Below, piece by piece: positions 6,185 through 9,443 of a DNA stretch of 9,443 bases. The translations under genes and the position numbers were made by a program. Numbering within the stretch: position 1 is the stretch's first letter; each line of letters opens with the position of its first letter. Source of the DNA: an uncultured Actinomycetes bacterium (lineage in GTDB: Bacteria; Actinomycetota; Acidimicrobiia; Acidimicrobiales; RAAP-2); assembly GCA_903893955.1 (NCBI GenBank), contig CAITOG010000015.1, positions 1-9,443 on the forward strand, given 5' to 3'. The notes under the pieces were generated by a model. It was not told the origin of the DNA. It made no database searches and saw only the letters and a program-made list of their open reading frames with translations.

Positions 6185-7300
6185 ATGCGAGGCATCGTCT
6201 ACACAGGTGATGGAGTGGAGCTGACCGACGAGCTCGGGATCCGTGATCCGGGGCCCAAGGAGGTCCGAGTGGCAGTCGCCGCGGCAGGGGTCTGCCACTC
6301 CGATCTCTCCGTGATCAACGGCACGATCCCCTGGAAGCCACCCGCAGTGCTCGGCCACGAAGGGGCCGGCATCGTCGAGGCGGTCGGCTCAGAGGTCCGC
6401 TCTGTCAAGCCAGGTGACCACGTCGTGATCGCCACCTTGGCGAGCTGCGGTGTGTGTCGGGCGTGCTCGACGGGTCACCCCACCTGGTGCCGCAGCTCGC
6501 TCGGCAACGTCTCGCACCCCTTCACCTACAAGGGAGAGGCCGCGTCGAACTTCGCAGCCGTGAGCGTGTTCGTCGAGTCGACCATCGTCTCTGAGGTCCA
6601 GGCGATCCGGATCCCGAAGGACATCCCGTTCACCTCCGCTTGCTTGATCGGCTGTGGCGTCCTCACGGGCGTGGGCGCGGTGCTCAACCGTGCCAAGGTC
6701 CGGCCCGGCGAGACGGCCGTGGTCTTCGGCGTTGGCGGTGTCGGCCTCAACGTGATCCAGGGCCTTGAGATCGCTGGTGCCACTCGAATCATCGGCGTCG
6801 ACACCCTGGCGTCCAAGGAGGGTCTCGCCCGCCAGTTCGGGGCGACTGATTTCATCGATGCATCGACCACCGATGCGGTGGCCAAGGTCGCCGAGCTGCT
6901 GCCGCCGAACCGGGAGTCTGCGGCGGGCGCCCTCAACCCGATGGGTGGAGCGACGTGGGCCTTCGACTGCGTGGGTCACCCCGCGGTCTTGCGCAACGCG
7001 CTCGATGTCCTGGACTGGGGCGGCACCGCCGTCGCGATCGGAATCCCGGCTCGCGGCACTGAGGTGTCGGTCGACATCAACGCCTTGGCCTACGTCGATC
7101 GAGGGCTGCTCGGGTGTCGCTACGGATCGGCTCGACCACACCACGATGTGGCGCTGATGGTGGACCTCTACCGTGCCGGCCGTCTCCGGCTGGACGAGCT
7201 CGTCTCGATGACCCGGCCGCTCGAGGACTTCCGAGAGATCGTCGACGGCATGCACGCCGGGACCGTGGCTCGTGGGGTGCTCGAGGTGAACCTGCTGTAG
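6185..7300 (+). CDS. Zinc-dependent alcohol dehydrogenase (class III-like MDR family)
   Basis: This 371-residue medium-chain dehydrogenase is expected to oxidise an alcohol or reduce an aldehyde with NAD(H). Catalytic zinc ligands are Cys37 (GVCHSD), His58-Glu59 (GHEG) and Cys157 (LIGCGVLTG). The structural zinc site is complete (Cys88, Cys91, Cys94, Cys102). The Rossmann loop is GVGGVG (182-187), and Asp206 at the end of the next strand favours NAD over NADP. It looks like the class III group that includes formaldehyde and mycothiol-dependent dehydrogenases, but the substrate cannot be read from the sequence. A clear ribosome binding site AAGGGGGAA (6172-6180) precedes the ATG. It lies 39 bp after fadD3 on the same strand with no hairpin between, so it is probably in the same operon and may serve the same lipid or steroid pathway. 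Confidence 0.88.
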   Translation: MRGIVYTGDGVELTDELGIRDPGPKEVRVAVAAAGVCHSDLSVINGTIPWKPPAVLGHEGAGIVEAVGSEVRSVKPGDHVVIATLASCGVCRACSTGHPTWCRSSLGNVSHPFTYKGEAASNFAAVSVFVESTIVSEVQAIRIPKDIPFTSACLIGCGVLTGVGAVLNRAKVRPGETAVVFGVGGVGLNVIQGLEIAGATRIIGVDTLASKEGLARQFGATDFIDASTTDAVAKVAELLPPNRESAAGALNPMGGATWAFDCVGHPAVLRNALDVLDWGGTAVAIGIPARGTEVSVDINALAYVDRGLLGCRYGSARPHHDVALMVDLYRAGRLRLDELVSMTRPLEDFREIVDGMHAGTVARGVLEVNLL

Positions 7301-7303
7301 GCT
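7298..7303 (+). promoter_or_regulatory. Candidate -10 box giving a leaderless rmlA transcript
   Basis: TAGGCT includes the TAG stop of the alcohol dehydrogenase and ends 6 bp before the ATG at 7310. This is the spacing expected when transcription starts at the A of ATG. There is no ribosome binding site in the 9-bp gap, which supports a leaderless start. No convincing -35 box is seen, so the match may be chance. Confidence 0.35.
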
Positions 7304-7309
7304 GCGTCG

Positions 7310-8053
7310 ATGCGCGGGATCCTCCTCGCGGGTGGGACAGGCTCGAGGTTGGGCCGGCTCACCCGGATCACCAACAAGCACCTGCTCCCCGTCTACAACC
7401 GCTCCATGATCGAGTGGTCGGTCGAGGCGATGGTGGCGGCCGGGATCGACGAGCTGCTCATCGTCACGGGTGGTGAGCGAGTCGGGGACTTCCTCAGGAT
7501 GCTCGGCGACGGATCTTCGCTCGGGCTCGAGAACCTGTCCTATGCAGTCCAAGAGCGCCCTGGTGGGATCGCCGAGGCCCTCGGCCTTGGCGAACGGTTC
7601 GCCAAGGGTGGACCGATCGTGGTGATGCTGGCAGACAACATCTTCGAGCACTCGTTCAAGCCGACGATCGACGGGTTCCGCCAGCGCCCTGTGGGGTGTC
7701 GCCTGATCCTCTCGAAAATGGATGACCCCACGCACCTCTCCCACCTTGGTGTCCCAGAGATGGACGAGGAGGGGCGGATCGTGAGAATCATCGAGAAGCC
7801 TGTGCAGCCGCCGAGCCACTACGCGGTCACCGGCGTCTATTGCTACGAGCCGTCTGTGTTCGATGTGATCAAGACGCTCGAGCCCTCAGGTCGGGGTGAG
7901 CTCGAGATCACCGACGTGAACAACCACTTCATTGCTGGCGGCATCGTTGCCTACGACGTCCAGCAGGGATTCTGGGGAGACGCTGGCGAGTCGATCGAGG
8001 CCTATCAGGCCGTGGGTGAGTTTGTGGCCCGCAACGGGGCGAACAAGGCCTAG
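7310..8053 (+). CDS. Glucose-1-phosphate thymidylyltransferase, short form (RmlA/SpsI type)
   Basis: This sugar nucleotidyltransferase joins a nucleoside triphosphate, probably dTTP, to glucose-1-phosphate, the first step towards dTDP-rhamnose and other dTDP-sugars for cell-surface polymers. The 247 residues match the short form seen in Bacillus (SpsI, B. anthracis RfbA) rather than the roughly 290-residue proteobacterial RmlA. Key motifs are LLAGGTGSRL (5-14), Lys23 in TNKHLLP, GGIAEALGLGE, metal-binding Asp109 (LADNIF) and Asp224 (WGDAG), Glu162-Lys163 (IEKP), YAVTGVYCYE (171-180) and GELEITDVNN (196-205). No rmlB, rmlC or rmlD lies beside it. It starts 9 bp after the alcohol dehydrogenase and its stop overlaps that of dxs. 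UTP or another sugar phosphate as substrate cannot be excluded. Confidence 0.88.
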   Translation: MRGILLAGGTGSRLGRLTRITNKHLLPVYNRSMIEWSVEAMVAAGIDELLIVTGGERVGDFLRMLGDGSSLGLENLSYAVQERPGGIAEALGLGERFAKGGPIVVMLADNIFEHSFKPTIDGFRQRPVGCRLILSKMDDPTHLSHLGVPEMDEEGRIVRIIEKPVQPPSHYAVTGVYCYEPSVFDVIKTLEPSGRGELEITDVNNHFIAGGIVAYDVQQGFWGDAGESIEAYQAVGEFVARNGANKA

Positions 8054-9443
8054 GAACCGACCGGCCGCTCGAGCGCAGCCAGTGCATCGGCGGTCGACCG
8101 AGCGATCCCGGCTGCGTCGAGGCCCAAGCCCTCCAAGATGTCGTCTGGCCGACCTTGGGCGATGAATGCCCGTGGCGTGCCCAGCGAGATCACTGTCGGT
8201 GGCCGCACCCGCTCCCGAGCGGCTGCATCGCTGATCGCCGTGCCGAGGAACGAGCCAGCACCTCCCACTCTGACCCCGTCCTCGACGGTGACGACGAGCT
8301 GGTGCGCCAGCGCGTCGGCGAGCATCGCCTGGTCGGGAGGGCTGACGACTCGAACATCCCACACGGTCGCCTCGACCCCGGTGGCCTGCAGGAGGACAGC
8401 CGCCTCATCACAGCGCGCCACCATCTTGCCCACGCCGAGCAAACAGACGCCACCAGTCCCCTGGCGCAGCTTGCGGGCCTCGAGCCCTCGCCCGACCTCA
8501 CCGTCGACCTCGACAGGCGGGGTCTTGGGGAACCGGATCGACGCCGGACCTTCGAGTGCGAGGGCCGTCTCGAGCATGACCTTGACCTCGCTGGCGCTCG
8601 AGGGGGCGAACACCGTCATGTTGGGGATCGACAGGCAGAGCTCGAGGTCAAGCACGCCGTGGTGGCTGGCCCCATCGTCACCAGTGATGCCGGCACGATC
8701 GAGGACCACCGTCACGGGCAGGTTGTGCATCCCGACGTCGTACATCGCCTGATCGAACGCTCGGGTGAAGAACGTCGAGTAGACGGCGACCACTGGTCGC
8801 AGGCCCCCCATCGCCATGCCGGCAGCAGCCGTCATCTCATGCTGCTCGGCGATGCCGACGTCCACGTAGCGCTCTGGGTGTGCGGCCTCGAAGGCGAGCA
8901 GGCCTGTCGGGCCGGGCATCGCTGCAGTGAGGGCGACGATCCGCTCGTCCTTCTCCGCAGCCACCAGCAGCGCGTCGGAGAACGCATCGGTGTAAGAGAC
9001 CGGACGCGTGGTGCCGGACGCAACCTTGAAGTCGTGGAGGCGTTGGACCTCATCCTCCTCGGCAGGTGCGTACCCTCGGCCCTTCTGGGTCAAGACGTGG
9101 ACCACGATGGGGCCATCCCACGCCGCAGCGTTGCGAAGCGCCTGCTCGACCGCCGCAATGTCGTGACCATCGATGGGGCCTGCGTAGCGGACGCCGAGCG
9201 CTTCGAAGAAGGTGTGGGGCGAGACCAGCTCGCGCAGCGCGCTCGTGACGCCATGCACTCCCGTGTATGCCGCCTCGCCGATGCCTGGAATCTCGCGCAG
9301 GATGTGGCGCAGCCGTTCCCGTGCTTGGACGTAGGTCGGGTTCAGCCGCAGGCTCGTGAGCGATTCGGAGAGCTGCGAGACGGTGGGCGCGTAGCTCCGG
9401 CCGTTGTCGTTCAGCACGATGACGACGCGGCGGCCTGAGTGGC
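8050..9443 (-). CDS. dxs: 1-deoxy-D-xylulose-5-phosphate synthase, N-terminus cut off by window end
   Basis: This thiamine-diphosphate enzyme condenses pyruvate and glyceraldehyde-3-phosphate to DXP, the entry step of the MEP isoprenoid pathway. The frame is open to the window edge (HSGRRVVIVLNDN), so about 170 N-terminal residues, including part of the cofactor-binding domain, lie outside. About 464 residues are visible. Counting from the GTG codon at 9417 (an internal Val), the signatures are LNDN (2-5), YAGPIDGHD (78-86), KGRGYAPAE (112-120), VGIAEQHEMT with catalytic Glu191, STFFTRAFDQ (214-223), DRAGITGDDGASHHG (240-254) and VGGAGSF near the end. All are normal for DXS. The gene converges on the nucleotidyltransferase, and the two stop codons share CTAG at 8050-8053. 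Confidence 0.95.
   Translation of the reverse strand, partial: HSGRRVVIVLNDNGRSYAPTVSQLSESLTSLRLNPTYVQARERLRHILREIPGIGEAAYTGVHGVTSALRELVSPHTFFEALGVRYAGPIDGHDIAAVEQALRNAAAWDGPIVVHVLTQKGRGYAPAEEDEVQRLHDFKVASGTTRPVSYTDAFSDALLVAAEKDERIVALTAAMPGPTGLLAFEAAHPERYVDVGIAEQHEMTAAAGMAMGGLRPVVAVYSTFFTRAFDQAMYDVGMHNLPVTVVLDRAGITGDDGASHHGVLDLELCLSIPNMTVFAPSSASEVKVMLETALALEGPASIRFPKTPPVEVDGEVGRGLEARKLRQGTGGVCLLGVGKMVARCDEAAVLLQATGVEATVWDVRVVSPPDQAMLADALAHQLVVTVEDGVRVGGAGSFLGTAISDAAARERVRPPTVISLGTPRAFIAQGRPDDILEGLGLDAAGIARSTADALAALERPVGS

Noticed and set aside
4436..6358. A 640-codon open frame on the minus strand opposite fadD3
   Set aside because: It is antisense to a gene with all its catalytic motifs, its translation is rich in His, Asp and Arg with no recognisable domain, and long antisense frames are common in high-GC genomes.
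6389..7819. A 476-codon minus-strand frame spanning the alcohol dehydrogenase and the nucleotidyltransferase
   Set aside because: It crosses two well-supported genes, has the low-complexity composition of a shadow frame and no domain signature.
8155..9438. A 427-codon plus-strand frame opposite dxs
   Set aside because: dxs motifs are intact on the other strand and this frame has no recognisable domain.
1..9443. Defence system, mobile element, CRISPR array or secondary-metabolite cluster
   Set aside because: All genes are assigned to housekeeping or catabolic families. No direct repeats, transposase, integrase, nuclease or toxin signatures were seen on either strand.

Overview
The window is a high-GC, densely packed stretch from an actinobacterium. 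The prfB-ftsE-ftsX order, the Mycobacterium/Rhodococcus-type steroid genes, the GC-rich codon use and the apparently leaderless starts all point that way. A lineage such as Acidimicrobiia is possible, but the class cannot be fixed without a search. No RNA genes, CRISPR arrays, insertion sequences or phage genes were seen. Nearly every base is coding, and the longest gaps between genes are 86 bp (prfB-ftsE) and 70 bp (msrB-fadE30).

Left part (1-1993, + strand): the 3' end of prfB (release factor 2), then ftsE and ftsX, the ABC-type complex that controls cell-wall hydrolysis at division. The smpB gene that often follows in actinobacteria is absent. ftsX instead runs into a convergent msrB (2019-2423, - strand), a zinc-containing methionine-R-sulfoxide reductase.

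Central part (2494-7300, + strand): a tight operon that is the main point of interest. Three genes with overlapping stops and starts encode an acyl-CoA dehydrogenase, a short-chain dehydrogenase and an acyl-CoA synthetase. They closely resemble mycobacterial FadE30, IpdF and FadD3, which begin breakdown of the steroid C/D-ring fragment HIP (3a-alpha-H-4-alpha(3'-propanoate)-7a-beta-methylhexahydro-1,5-indanedione). FadD3 would activate HIP to its CoA thioester, and IpdF and FadE30 would act on the resulting indanone-CoA intermediates. A zinc-dependent alcohol dehydrogenase follows after 39 bp. A perfect 7-3-7 palindrome (TCTGACG-AAC-CGTCAGA) lies upstream of fadE30, in the msrB-fadE30 divergent region. 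It looks like a TetR-type operator and does not resemble the KstR2 motif known for these genes in mycobacteria.

Right part (7310-9443): a short-form glucose-1-phosphate thymidylyltransferase (RmlA/SpsI type) that may be leaderless, then, converging on it, dxs (first enzyme of the MEP isoprenoid pathway), whose N-terminal part lies beyond the window. The two stop codons overlap in a single CTAG.

Functional names rest on motifs and remembered family sequences, not on a search.
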